Source: Shewanella sp. UCD-KL21 (lineage in GTDB: Bacteria > Pseudomonadota > Gammaproteobacteria > Enterobacterales > Shewanellaceae). Taken from it: DNA of 64,000 nucleotides. Below the pieces are notes generated by a model, which was given only the letters and a program-made list of their open reading frames with translations, ran no database searches and was not told where the DNA came from. Below are positions 1 to 8,356 of this stretch, piece by piece (the stretch's first letter is position 1; every line of letters begins with the position of its first letter). Position numbers and translations under genes: made by a program. The DNA lies in contig NZ_MPHK01000010.1 of the NCBI RefSeq assembly GCF_001957135.1, positions 90,290 to 154,289 on the forward strand, read 5' to 3'.

Positions 1-1366
1 AGGCAATTAAGGTTATTGGCATCAAGTGAATATAGTGCCAGCTCGAAAATAACGGCGAGAACTCAAATGTTAATGAGGCATATAGCAACACCCCAAAAAT
101 CACTGCACCAATACCGGCACGAGCATCGACATTTTTAAAAACTAAACCGACAATAAAGATAGATAAAATAGGCATGCTTAGTAAGCCGTTTAGCTGCTGC
201 AATAGATTAATAATGCTTTCTGCTTGCTGGTAAATAGGCACTAAAGTCAACGTTAGGGCACTTAATAGTAAGGTCACCCAACCACTTAAATGCACCACAT
301 TAGGATCGGCTTTAATGTAGGTTTCATGGATATCGCAAACATATAATGCAGTAGCAGAGTTAAGCAGAGAGTTGTAGGTTGATAGCACAGCAGCAGCCAT
401 AGCGGCAGCAAATACACCTGTTAACCATGTTGGCATTACATCACCAACAATGCGGCCATATGCAGTATCACCAATATCGCCATACAATTTGTATGAGATG
501 ATGCCAGGCAAAACAACAATGGCTGGTACAATCAATAAGCGAATACCAGCAGCGACCAATACCCCTTTTTGCGCTTCTTTCACATTGGGGGCCGCCATGG
601 CTCTTTGGGTAATGGTTTGGTTTGTGCCCCAGTAATACATTTGAATAAAGATCATCCCGGTGAATAAGGTTTGCCACGGTAACGGCGAGTCAGTATCACC
701 AATCAGAGTTAAGCGCTCGGCAGGGATATCACTAAAATCAAAATTGATGGCCTGCAGTGCCATAAAGACCACTAAAATGGCCATGGTAAGAAGTAGCACA
801 CCTGAGTAGGTATCTGATACCGCAACTGCGCGCAGTCCACCAAAAAAAGCATAGATAGCACCTAAGCTAGCAAATGCGATTGCGATATACATCAAAGGGA
901 TATCGACATTAAACATAGTTTGCATAAATAGCGAACCTGAGTAGATAACCGCTGGCATGTAAATAAACGCATTACCCAGTAAAAATAAGCCACCAATAAC
1001 CGCACGTATGTGTTTATTGTTATAACGTTTTTCTAAAAGTTCTGTGGTGGTGGTGCAGTTATAGCGGTAATAAACCGGTAAAAACACTTTGGCTAAAATA
1101 ATTAAGCCAATGACCGCGGCAAACTCCCACCAAGCCAGCAGCGCCATTTGATTACCATTCATGCCTACGAGCTGATCTGTGCTCAAGTTAGTTAAGGTGA
1201 TAGAGCCGGCGACAAACATCCAACTTAAGCCGCCACCAGCGAGAAAGTACTCTTTATTTTGATTTGTTTTTAATCTGTTAGAGCCACGGCATTTCAAATA
1301 GGTCATTAAGCCAATTATTGCGGTGACAACCACGAATACTATAATTTGAATAGTGTTGTCTGACAT
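1..1366 (-). CDS. Sodium:solute symporter (SSS/SGLT family), C-terminus cut by the window edge
   Basis: The frame is open from an ATG at 1366 to base 1, giving 455 codons with no stop. The product is a polytopic membrane protein of the SSS family (LeuT fold). It starts with a hydrophobic helix, then the segment LAGGGLSWMFVAGSI, which is typical of SGLT-type sugar transporters, then many more membrane segments. A GGGGA ribosome site lies 6 nt before the ATG. It is the last visible gene of the leftward run behind a TonB receptor, a halogenase-like protein and a SapC-like protein. From this context it probably moves galactose or a galactoside across the inner membrane with Na+. The substrate is inferred, and the C-terminus lies outside the window. 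Confidence 0.9.
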   Translation of the reverse strand, partial: MSDNTIQIIVFVVVTAIIGLMTYLKCRGSNRLKTNQNKEYFLAGGGLSWMFVAGSITLTNLSTDQLVGMNGNQMALLAWWEFAAVIGLIILAKVFLPVYYRYNCTTTTELLEKRYNNKHIRAVIGGLFLLGNAFIYMPAVIYSGSLFMQTMFNVDIPLMYIAIAFASLGAIYAFFGGLRAVAVSDTYSGVLLLTMAILVVFMALQAINFDFSDIPAERLTLIGDTDSPLPWQTLFTGMIFIQMYYWGTNQTITQRAMAAPNVKEAQKGVLVAAGIRLLIVPAIVVLPGIISYKLYGDIGDTAYGRIVGDVMPTWLTGVFAAAMAAAVLSTYNSLLNSATALYVCDIHETYIKADPNVVHLSGWVTLLLSALTLTLVPIYQQAESIINLLQQLNGLLSMPILSIFIVGLVFKNVDARAGIGAVIFGVLLYASLTFEFSPLFSSWHYIHLMPITLIA

Positions 1367-1406
1367 TGTATATCCCCAGTGTTTATTGTTATTTTCAGCA
1401 CAATGT

Positions 1407-2159
1407 CTAGCTTTTGCTGACTTCTAATTTGATGTTACTAATTTTGTTACCCGCCAAGGTTTTATTATGAAGCTGAATGAGGCTATTGAGCTGATATAGC
1501 GACATCAACATGGCATACAGCGGCGACAGATAGCCTAGCTTGTTGAGTTCAGCCAAGGTTTCACTGTCTAGTTGTTGTAATTTCTCTTCATTAATCGTGA
1601 TTAAACCGGTTAGATTTTGTGGCAAACCATCTTGATGGTTAACCACAATGGTGATGTATTTCATTAGGCCTAATTCAGATATTTTTTGGCTAAACCTTTG
1701 GGTTAGCATGTCGTTATGCATATCTGCTTCGATCAGATTTTTAATATTGCTAAGGTACAAACTGGCGCTGCCATCTTGTTCAAAAATAGCTTGTCCGGAC
1801 TCAGCTGAGAGTGCGCTGTCATCCGCATCGATCCCAATGGTGTACTGCTGTGGATTATCAGGCGATTGCATCAAATAAAATGGAAAGGTCTGTAAGCTCG
1901 TGGGGGGATATGAGCCTTGCCATTGGCTATCAGTAACAAATAAATTGTTACCTTGTTCAAAACTGGTAAAACCTGTAAGCACTTGCTGGCCAGTTTGATT
2001 ATCACGTACAAAAAAGATAGCCATGCTACAGGCCGCTTTGGCCACTTCCGTTACCCGCAAATTAACAAGGTTTTGCTTGGCGGCATTTTTAGCGCCACTG
2101 TGAGGCACTACATATAGCTGTTGATGAAGTTCTGGTGACAGTTCGACTAATGTTTTCAT
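1407..2159 (-). CDS. SapC-like protein of a carbohydrate-utilisation locus
   Basis: This 250-residue protein has no signal peptide and resembles the SapC family, named after an S-layer-related Campylobacter protein. Recognisable stretches are the N-terminal LVELSPELHQQLYVVP, the central ESGQAIFEQDGSASLYLSNI and a C-terminal part with LGYLSPLYAMLMSLYQLN. Its biochemical role is unknown. In Alteromonadales and Caulobacter-type bacteria such genes commonly sit beside a flavin halogenase-like gene and a TonB-dependent receptor in sugar loci, exactly as here. The gap to the upstream halogenase gene is 13 nt, so the two are almost certainly co-transcribed. The ribosome site is weak, so translation may depend on the upstream gene. 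Confidence 0.75.
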   Translation of the reverse strand: MKTLVELSPELHQQLYVVPHSGAKNAAKQNLVNLRVTEVAKAACSMAIFFVRDNQTGQQVLTGFTSFEQGNNLFVTDSQWQGSYPPTSLQTFPFYLMQSPDNPQQYTIGIDADDSALSAESGQAIFEQDGSASLYLSNIKNLIEADMHNDMLTQRFSQKISELGLMKYITIVVNHQDGLPQNLTGLITINEEKLQQLDSETLAELNKLGYLSPLYAMLMSLYQLNSLIQLHNKTLAGNKISNIKLEVSKS

Positions 2160-2172
2160 TGTTATTATTCTT

Positions 2173-3693
2173 TTAGTAAGTGCTTGCTAACCATTTGGTT
2201 ATAAAATCACGATGAGGGGGTAAGTTACTTAGCATTTGCTGAGTGAGCTGTTGATTACGCTGCAGTATTGACTGAGCTTGTGCTTGTTGCTGGTAAAGGT
2301 GAGCTTGCTGGCTAAAGTCAGGTTTAAACTCCATGCCGTACAGCACATACTGGTAGCTAGCCGCAGGAAATAGCTCAATTGGGCCATTAAAATCATGACT
2401 TGTTGGGCCACGAAATGCCCAAATAGCCAGATCCTCTTGCAAGGATTGTGGAATAGATTCAATGTCGCAATGGGCTTGCCAATAGGGCTCTTTGCGCTTA
2501 GTGAGCATATAATGCAGCTTTAAAAAATCAATAATGCGACGCCAGCGGTAACTCATCTGCTGATTAAATCGCTTGGCGGTAATCGCCATGACGGATCGAT
2601 TAACCGGTAAGTTTTCGGCAATAAATCGAGCCGACATTTCAATCAACATAATCGCCGTGGCTTCTAGTGGCTCAACAAACCCGCCAGCCATGCCGACTGC
2701 GACACAGTTATTCTGCCAAAAGCGTTCGCGGTGACCGCTTTGATAACTGATCTTTTTAACCGCTAATCCTTCAGCGGCAGGACCAATATAATTACGCAGG
2801 TTTTGCTCGGCTTGCTCGTCCGTTAGATACTGACTGGAATACACATGACCAACACCACGGCGATGGGTTAAGCCAATATCCCATATCCAACCAGCATCTT
2901 GGGCGGTGGCAATGGTGTGAGAAGCAATAGGACTGCGATCGTGCTCGTAAGGCACTTGCATCGCTAGAGCGCGGTCATTAAACAATACTTTATCTTGTTT
3001 TATGAACGGCACTTTTAAGGTTTTACCGATTAATAAAGCGGCAAGGCCAGTACAATCAATAAATAAATCAGCATAAAAATCTGGGTTATCGGTTAACGAA
3101 AGGCTGACAATATCACCCTGCTCATCTTGGTTAACCGTGGCGACGGTATCAATCAGATGATTAACGTTTAAGTTGGTTTTACAGTGCTGCTTGAGTACTT
3201 CAGCAAAAGCGCCAGCATCAAGGTGGTAAGCATAGTTACAGCTGCCTTGGTATTCACCTTCAGCCATGCCCCGCGGCGCTAAGCCCGCTTCGCAGATAGC
3301 ATGCTGAAAATTAGATTCAGGCGCATAGTCTTTAATATCGTCAACATACGGGGCAAGGTCGATACGGCCATAACCTAGCGGTACAGTAAAGGGGTGGTAG
3401 TAAAAGTCGCCATTTCCATGCACCCAATTGACAAACTTTCCGCCTTGCTTAAAAGTGGCATGACAAGCTTTAAAAACATCACTTTCTTTTAGACCAATTT
3501 GTTGTAGGGTGTTTTTCATGGTCGGCCAAGTCCCCTCGCCTACCCCTACAGTTGGAATATCTGATGATTCAATGAGGGTGATTTCTATACCGCTCATGTG
3601 ATGATTTTTATGCTGAGATGCGAGGATTGCTGCAGTTAACCAACCCGCTGTGCCGCCGCCTACGATGGCGATTTTTGTTATTGATTTCGGCAT
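2173..3693 (-). CDS. Flavin-dependent tryptophan halogenase-like protein
   Basis: The family is FAD-dependent halogenases of the tryptophan-7-halogenase type. The N-terminus carries the FAD-binding motif IAIVGGGTAGWLTA (residues 8-21). The segment TFKQGGKFVNW holds the lysine (about residue 82) that aligns with the halogenase catalytic Lys. The second signature, normally WxWxIP, reads WIWDIG here, and GGFVEPLEAT closes the flavin pocket. The ATG at 3693 is preferred over the longer frame starting at 3735, because AGGAAG sits 9 nt before it and the protein then starts just before the Rossmann fold. It lies between a TonB receptor and a SapC-like gene. This association recurs in sugar loci and its purpose is unknown, so true halogenation should not be assumed. 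Confidence 0.85.
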   Translation of the reverse strand: MPKSITKIAIVGGGTAGWLTAAILASQHKNHHMSGIEITLIESSDIPTVGVGEGTWPTMKNTLQQIGLKESDVFKACHATFKQGGKFVNWVHGNGDFYYHPFTVPLGYGRIDLAPYVDDIKDYAPESNFQHAICEAGLAPRGMAEGEYQGSCNYAYHLDAGAFAEVLKQHCKTNLNVNHLIDTVATVNQDEQGDIVSLSLTDNPDFYADLFIDCTGLAALLIGKTLKVPFIKQDKVLFNDRALAMQVPYEHDRSPIASHTIATAQDAGWIWDIGLTHRRGVGHVYSSQYLTDEQAEQNLRNYIGPAAEGLAVKKISYQSGHRERFWQNNCVAVGMAGGFVEPLEATAIMLIEMSARFIAENLPVNRSVMAITAKRFNQQMSYRWRRIIDFLKLHYMLTKRKEPYWQAHCDIESIPQSLQEDLAIWAFRGPTSHDFNGPIELFPAASYQYVLYGMEFKPDFSQQAHLYQQQAQAQSILQRNQQLTQQMLSNLPPHRDFITKWLASTY

Positions 3694-3791
3694 AGATTTA
3701 TACTTCCTGTTTAAATCGAAGACACAATATATCATTTGAAATAATCATTTGCTAAACCCTAATAGAGTAAGGCTTAACAAAAGACTATTGA

Positions 3792-3820
3792 AAAAAAGAC
3801 AGGTGCAAGCACCTGTCTTA
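3792..3820 (-). terminator. Rho-independent terminator after the TonB receptor gene
   Basis: An 11-bp perfect stem (AAGACAGGTGC paired with GCACCTGTCTT, 2-nt turn) is followed on the minus strand by a run of seven T. It lies 16 nt past the receptor stop and before the halogenase gene, so it should end or reduce receptor transcripts within the leftward run. Confidence 0.85.
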
Positions 3821-3835
3821 TATCACTTTTAAGCG

Positions 3836-6592
3836 TTAGAACTTACCTCTAAAGCCAACAGCATAGCGTGAACCATTGTCTTCAACTGAGTAGATTTGAT
3901 TACCAAAGCGTCCGGTTTGCACTAATTCTTCTTCAGTAATATTAATCCCTTCAACAAACACAGATACATGCTCGTTAATATCGTAGCTTGCGCTAATATC
4001 CCACTGACCAAAGGTTTCAGTATTAACAGGTTCGCCGTTAAATCCATTATCTAACTGACGTAAGAAGCCTTCACGATTGTTAAAGGCTACACGCGCTTGC
4101 CAGCTGTCTTGCTCATAGAACAAAATAAGGTTTTGTGAATCACCCAAGCCTTCTAAAGCAAAGCTTTGGGTAGTATTCGCATCAACTTTTACATTGCTAT
4201 CTACCACTGTGGCATTAGCTGTAATACCAAAACCATTATCAAACATATGAGTTAAAGCGATCTCATAACCGGTGATTCGAGCTGACTCACCGTTTCTTGG
4301 TCTTGTCACAGTGTAAGTCTCTTGCGCACCATTTAATTCTTCTGTCACTGGCACTAAGTCAGATGAACATAGCTCAGAATTATTGGTATTACACAAAAAG
4401 TCAGTCGGCTCACGATCAGTCATGTTATAGCTTTCTTCACCCGTTAAGGTCACGATGAAGTCTTCTACTTCTTTACTGAAAAAGGCAAAACTGAATAAGC
4501 TGGCATCGTTGTAATACCACTCGTAGGAAATATCCCAGTTTTGAGCTCTAAAAGGTTCAAGTGAAGGGTTACCACCACTTGCGGTTAAATTTTGACGGCG
4601 AGGCTCATTGAATGTCGTAGATGGTGACATCTGCGACATTGTTGGACGGGTTAATGAATCATAAACCGCAAAACGTAACACCATGTCATCTTGCACATCT
4701 AACTTAACATTCAGGCTAGGTAGCAAGTTTGAATAACTGCCGCCATCAGTGATGTTAGTTGCAGGGCCGTATACATTGGCAAATAACGTCGCATCTGAGG
4801 TAGGCACAATATCGGTAACAAAACTTTGTATCGCAGAAACTTCAACATCAGTAGTTGAATAACGAGCACCTAAATCAACCGTTAATGGCATATCAGCAAC
4901 ATCATATACAAAGGTAAAATTCATATACAAGCTATTGATATCTTCATTAATGGTGTAACGGTTATTTTGTAGGGTCGGTACAATTGGGTTACCTGTATCC
5001 GCTAAATAATCGATGACTGCGTCACCATCATAGGTATAGAAGGTATCGATTAATCCAGGGAAAAAGTTATTGGCGGTAAATGGGCGGAAATCAATAACAT
5101 CGTTAGGTGCTGCTTGACCATAACCGCAGAATGCACATTGGTTACCATAAACTTGGAATGATGATTTTTCACGCTCTTGACGGTATATACCAAAATTTGC
5201 CTTAGTAAATACAATAGAGTCAGGGGTATATTCAAAATCCGCTTTGTATTCAGTAATTTCGTCTTCATCAGTAAACTGGTTACCTTTCTCGTTGTAGTGC
5301 ATACGAGATAAGTTAGGATCTGGTAAGTTGCCGCCACCAAAACCGTCATGCTCAACCGTCGGAGTGCTACCTGTACCATCAAAGGCATAATTATTGATCA
5401 TACCCACAACGTTGAAGCGGTCACGGCCTGCACGGTCGTTTTCAGCCGTTGAGGTTGACACATCAAAGTCAGCTTTTAATTGATCGTTAATATCCCACTT
5501 TACATTTAAGCCGTAACCTTGGTTAGTGACGTCACGAGAGTTACGGGTGTGAGAAACGAAATCCGTTGCAGGATCGCCACTACCGCTACTCAAACCAATA
5601 TCTTGGCTGAAGGTAAGTAAGGTACCTGTTGCAGGATCAATTGTTGCGTTGCCTACACGATCTGGTTCAAACCAAGATGCTAAATCAGTAACTTGTGAAT
5701 CCACTTCAAATTTAGAGATAAAACCATCTAAGGTAATACTCACATCTTCAGAGGGGGCGTATTGCAAAACTAAACTGCCGTTAGTTCTAGTGCGGTCTTG
5801 CTCATCAACTATTTGATCCCAGTTACGTGGAATATAAGCATTGGTAAACAACACGCCATCGCGACTGTTAGAAATGGTTTGCCCTGAACGCCAACCGGCT
5901 GTGGCAATTTGATTAATTTGAACTTTACGTTCTTGATGACTCACGGCCAATAACACGCCCATTTTATCATCGTTAAAAGTATTACTGATCAAAGCTGATG
6001 CAGAAGGTGAAACCTCTTCTGAAAGACTTTCATACATACCTTTAATTGAACCTACCAACTGGAAACCTTCATAGTCGAATGGTTTTGCCGTTGATATATC
6101 AATCGTGCCACCAATACCACCCTCTTGCATGGTGGCATTGGTGGTTTTGTAAACATTGGCCCCAGTAATTTGATCTGCGGCCAGAATATCAAAGTTAAAT
6201 TCGCGGCCAGCACTATCTGTTGCTACCTGACGACCATTAACCAACACAGTGTTAAACTGAGGGCCAAAACCACGTACAGTGACCGCTTGGCCTTCCCCGC
6301 CGCTACGATCGATAGAAACCCCAGTAATACGCTGTAATGATTCAGCTACGTTTAAATCAGGAAATTTACCTAAATCTTCTGCTGAAATACCATCAGAAAC
6401 CACGTCTGCTGATTTCTTATCAAGCATTGAGTTTTTTAAACTACTACGTATCCCTGTTACCGCAATGACTTCAATTTGATCTGCACCTTGATCTGCTTCT
6501 GCAGCGACAGCTCCCATGCTGCCCAAAGCACCTGCAATTGCAAGTGCAATGCTGGTCCTTTTTCCCAGTGTAGACATTCCTTTTGTATGCAT
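3836..6592 (-). CDS. TonB-dependent outer-membrane receptor, probably for a galactoside
   Basis: This 918-residue precursor begins with a signal peptide (residues 1-31, ending GAVAA) and a TonB box-like stretch IEVIAVTG. The plug domain follows, with DLGKFPDLNVAESLQRITGV and VTVRGFGPQFNTVLVNGRQ, then a long beta-barrel ending in the aromatic FRGKF expected of outer-membrane barrels. The length and plug sequence fit the proteobacterial carbohydrate-type receptors found in Alteromonadales and Caulobacter. It imports its ligand into the periplasm using TonB energy. The gene heads the leftward receptor/halogenase/SapC/symporter run and has a copy of the locus operator about 60 nt upstream. Galactoside specificity is inferred from the neighbours only. 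Confidence 0.92.
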   Translation of the reverse strand: MHTKGMSTLGKRTSIALAIAGALGSMGAVAAEADQGADQIEVIAVTGIRSSLKNSMLDKKSADVVSDGISAEDLGKFPDLNVAESLQRITGVSIDRSGGEGQAVTVRGFGPQFNTVLVNGRQVATDSAGREFNFDILAADQITGANVYKTTNATMQEGGIGGTIDISTAKPFDYEGFQLVGSIKGMYESLSEEVSPSASALISNTFNDDKMGVLLAVSHQERKVQINQIATAGWRSGQTISNSRDGVLFTNAYIPRNWDQIVDEQDRTRTNGSLVLQYAPSEDVSITLDGFISKFEVDSQVTDLASWFEPDRVGNATIDPATGTLLTFSQDIGLSSGSGDPATDFVSHTRNSRDVTNQGYGLNVKWDINDQLKADFDVSTSTAENDRAGRDRFNVVGMINNYAFDGTGSTPTVEHDGFGGGNLPDPNLSRMHYNEKGNQFTDEDEITEYKADFEYTPDSIVFTKANFGIYRQEREKSSFQVYGNQCAFCGYGQAAPNDVIDFRPFTANNFFPGLIDTFYTYDGDAVIDYLADTGNPIVPTLQNNRYTINEDINSLYMNFTFVYDVADMPLTVDLGARYSTTDVEVSAIQSFVTDIVPTSDATLFANVYGPATNITDGGSYSNLLPSLNVKLDVQDDMVLRFAVYDSLTRPTMSQMSPSTTFNEPRRQNLTASGGNPSLEPFRAQNWDISYEWYYNDASLFSFAFFSKEVEDFIVTLTGEESYNMTDREPTDFLCNTNNSELCSSDLVPVTEELNGAQETYTVTRPRNGESARITGYEIALTHMFDNGFGITANATVVDSNVKVDANTTQSFALEGLGDSQNLILFYEQDSWQARVAFNNREGFLRQLDNGFNGEPVNTETFGQWDISASYDINEHVSVFVEGINITEEELVQTGRFGNQIYSVEDNGSRYAVGFRGKF

Positions 6593-6652
6593 TTCTATCT
6601 CCCCTGTTTGTGTTTGTTGCTTTTTTGAAAAAGTCTGATCTTATAATTAAAA

Positions 6653-6673
6653 CGTATTTATCTTATAAATATA
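6653..6673. promoter_or_regulatory. Candidate 21-bp operator upstream of the TonB receptor
   Basis: Half-sites CGTATTTAT and ATAAATATA flank a CTT centre, closely matching the perfect palindrome at 10591-10611. It lies within the 381-bp gap between the receptor and the esterase gene. The rest of this gap is A/T-rich with no other gene visible. Confidence 0.6.
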
Positions 6674-6917
6674 TTAATTAGGGTTGAATATCAACCTTTT
6701 CTTAACAACTGGCTTTAGAATACTGGTGGTTTATTGCAACAAACGCGGTGATTTTTTCACATTTAAGCGAGGAATGGTTATAGCTTATTTTTATATTTTA
6801 TACATTATTAATCATAGACTTGCTTACATTCACTCATGAGAGCAAGCAAAGCTAGTTATTTAGCAGAGCCTAATGTTTGGAGGTGAAAGCCGCTGAAATC
6901 TTCAATATTCACCTTCA

Positions 6918-6956
6918 GCAAAAATTACATAATTAGAACAATTACGTAATTTTTGC
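6918..6956 (-). terminator. Long A/T-rich inverted repeat after the esterase gene, likely terminator
   Basis: The 17-bp arms (GCAAAAATTACATAATT and its complement, one mismatch) enclose a 5-nt loop. The hairpin lies 18 nt past the esterase stop. The stem is weak in G+C but long, and the run of T falls inside the 3' arm. It probably terminates the galT-galK-esterase transcript, but could also be a protein-binding palindrome. Confidence 0.5.
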
Positions 6957-6973
6957 CGTAGTCACTTTCAGCT

Positions 6974-8314
6974 TTAATGCTGCGAAGAGTTACTTTTCCA
7001 GCTCATACCTGTGGCAAAACGTGCAGGAAAGCCTTTCCAGGCAGGTGTAGGCTTACCTTCAACATTTTGTTGGTTTGACGAACCTTCAAGTTGCAGGAAC
7101 TCACATTGCTTAGCTTGTTTCTTCACATGACAGTCCATCATGGCTAAGACAAAATGTTCGTTTATCGCATTTAACTGACGACTGTCCCACGCTGGCTCAA
7201 AATAATGACCTAAATCCAAGTCATTATTAAAGGCTACTTTAGGGGCGGGATGCGGCGCAATATTATGCCGTGCATTATGGTAGGTAAGTAAATAACTTGG
7301 CGATCCTGTTTGCTGATAAGCATCTTCAATGCCCTCATAGCCAGAAACATCATCTAAGTCACCCGCAATATATAGCATGGGTACGTCAATGTTTTGCAGT
7401 GATTTAGGCGCAAATAACTGATGCTGCGCTCCCCATGGTGCTATGGCTACCGCAGCTTGCCATTTAGGATCGGTTTGAACATCGGCTTTACCGGCTGTGC
7501 AAGTATTTAATAATGCCATTGCCTGCTGGATCACCTGAGGGTTATCTGTCCCAGTAAATTGCGCAGTGGTCTTTTCATTAAACTGATAACAGCCGCCAAC
7601 TGTATTAATTGCGCCATAACCTCCCATTGAATACCCCAGCAAACCGGCATGATTTTTATCAATGACACTGCTGGCAAAATGAGTTTGGGCCGTCAGGTAA
7701 TCTAAGGTAAATTGTTGATCGCGAGCGCGATTTAACAAGGTACTAAAAAAGCCGCTAAAGGGGGTATTTACCATATCAACTTCAGCATTTGTTGAATCTG
7801 TATGGTCGATAGCGGCAACAACATAACCGTTGGCAGCAAGATGCTCGCCAAGATAAAACATAATAGTGCGGTAACCTGTATAGCCATGAGATAGCACGAT
7901 AACGGGAAAGGATTGCTTTGGTTCCACCCTAATTTCAGCATCACGATAAGCGTTGGCAGCCATCTCAAAAGGCTGACCTAATCGGGTTTGATTGGCGTAG
8001 CTGGTTTTAGTGCTATGGTCTTTTAGCTGTTTGTCTGTGACGTTAGCAGGGTACCAAACCTCCAGTGTTAGCTGTCTATCTGTCACGCTTTGACTCATCA
8101 CGTCAAATTGGTTTTTATGGGTTATCGTCACCGTTTTTACCCCTACTGGGTAAAGTGAGTTTTCAGCTTGCCCTGCAGCAGATAAAGCAGGTGCCACCTT
8201 TATTGGTAAGGCGACTGGATAAAGCTGCTCAGCAGCCTGAGCCATATTTATTAGTAAACAAGTAGATGCAAGAACGCTCATAATACCTGTAGGTATTTTA
8301 TTACTAACAATCAT
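6974..8314 (-). CDS. Secreted alpha/beta-hydrolase, lipase/PAF-acetylhydrolase-like esterase
   Basis: This 446-residue precursor has a signal peptide (about residues 1-27, MAQA cleavage region). An alpha/beta-hydrolase fold follows, with oxyanion strand IVLSHGYTGYRT, nucleophile elbow GYSMGGYG (Ser229), acid in YIAGDLDD (Asp319 or 321) and His350 in NARHN. The pattern VWYPA ... SHG ... AAIDHTDST resembles the platelet-activating-factor acetylhydrolase/dienelactone hydrolase group, which cleaves ester bonds, often of lipids. It is the third gene after galT and galK (42-nt gap), so an esterase or lipase is co-expressed with galactose enzymes. De-esterification of an acylated galactoside such as a galactolipid is my inference. 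The true substrate is not evident from sequence. Confidence 0.8.
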   Translation of the reverse strand: MIVSNKIPTGIMSVLASTCLLINMAQAAEQLYPVALPIKVAPALSAAGQAENSLYPVGVKTVTITHKNQFDVMSQSVTDRQLTLEVWYPANVTDKQLKDHSTKTSYANQTRLGQPFEMAANAYRDAEIRVEPKQSFPVIVLSHGYTGYRTIMFYLGEHLAANGYVVAAIDHTDSTNAEVDMVNTPFSGFFSTLLNRARDQQFTLDYLTAQTHFASSVIDKNHAGLLGYSMGGYGAINTVGGCYQFNEKTTAQFTGTDNPQVIQQAMALLNTCTAGKADVQTDPKWQAAVAIAPWGAQHQLFAPKSLQNIDVPMLYIAGDLDDVSGYEGIEDAYQQTGSPSYLLTYHNARHNIAPHPAPKVAFNNDLDLGHYFEPAWDSRQLNAINEHFVLAMMDCHVKKQAKQCEFLQLEGSSNQQNVEGKPTPAWKGFPARFATGMSWKSNSSQH

Positions 8315-8356
8315 ATAGATATCCCTTCTATTATTATTGATTAACCTGTGATCAGG

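Noticed and set aside
2173..3693. Natural-product (halogenated metabolite) cluster
   Set aside because: No NRPS, PKS or tailoring genes are near; the halogenase homologue sits in the typical TonB receptor/SapC sugar context.
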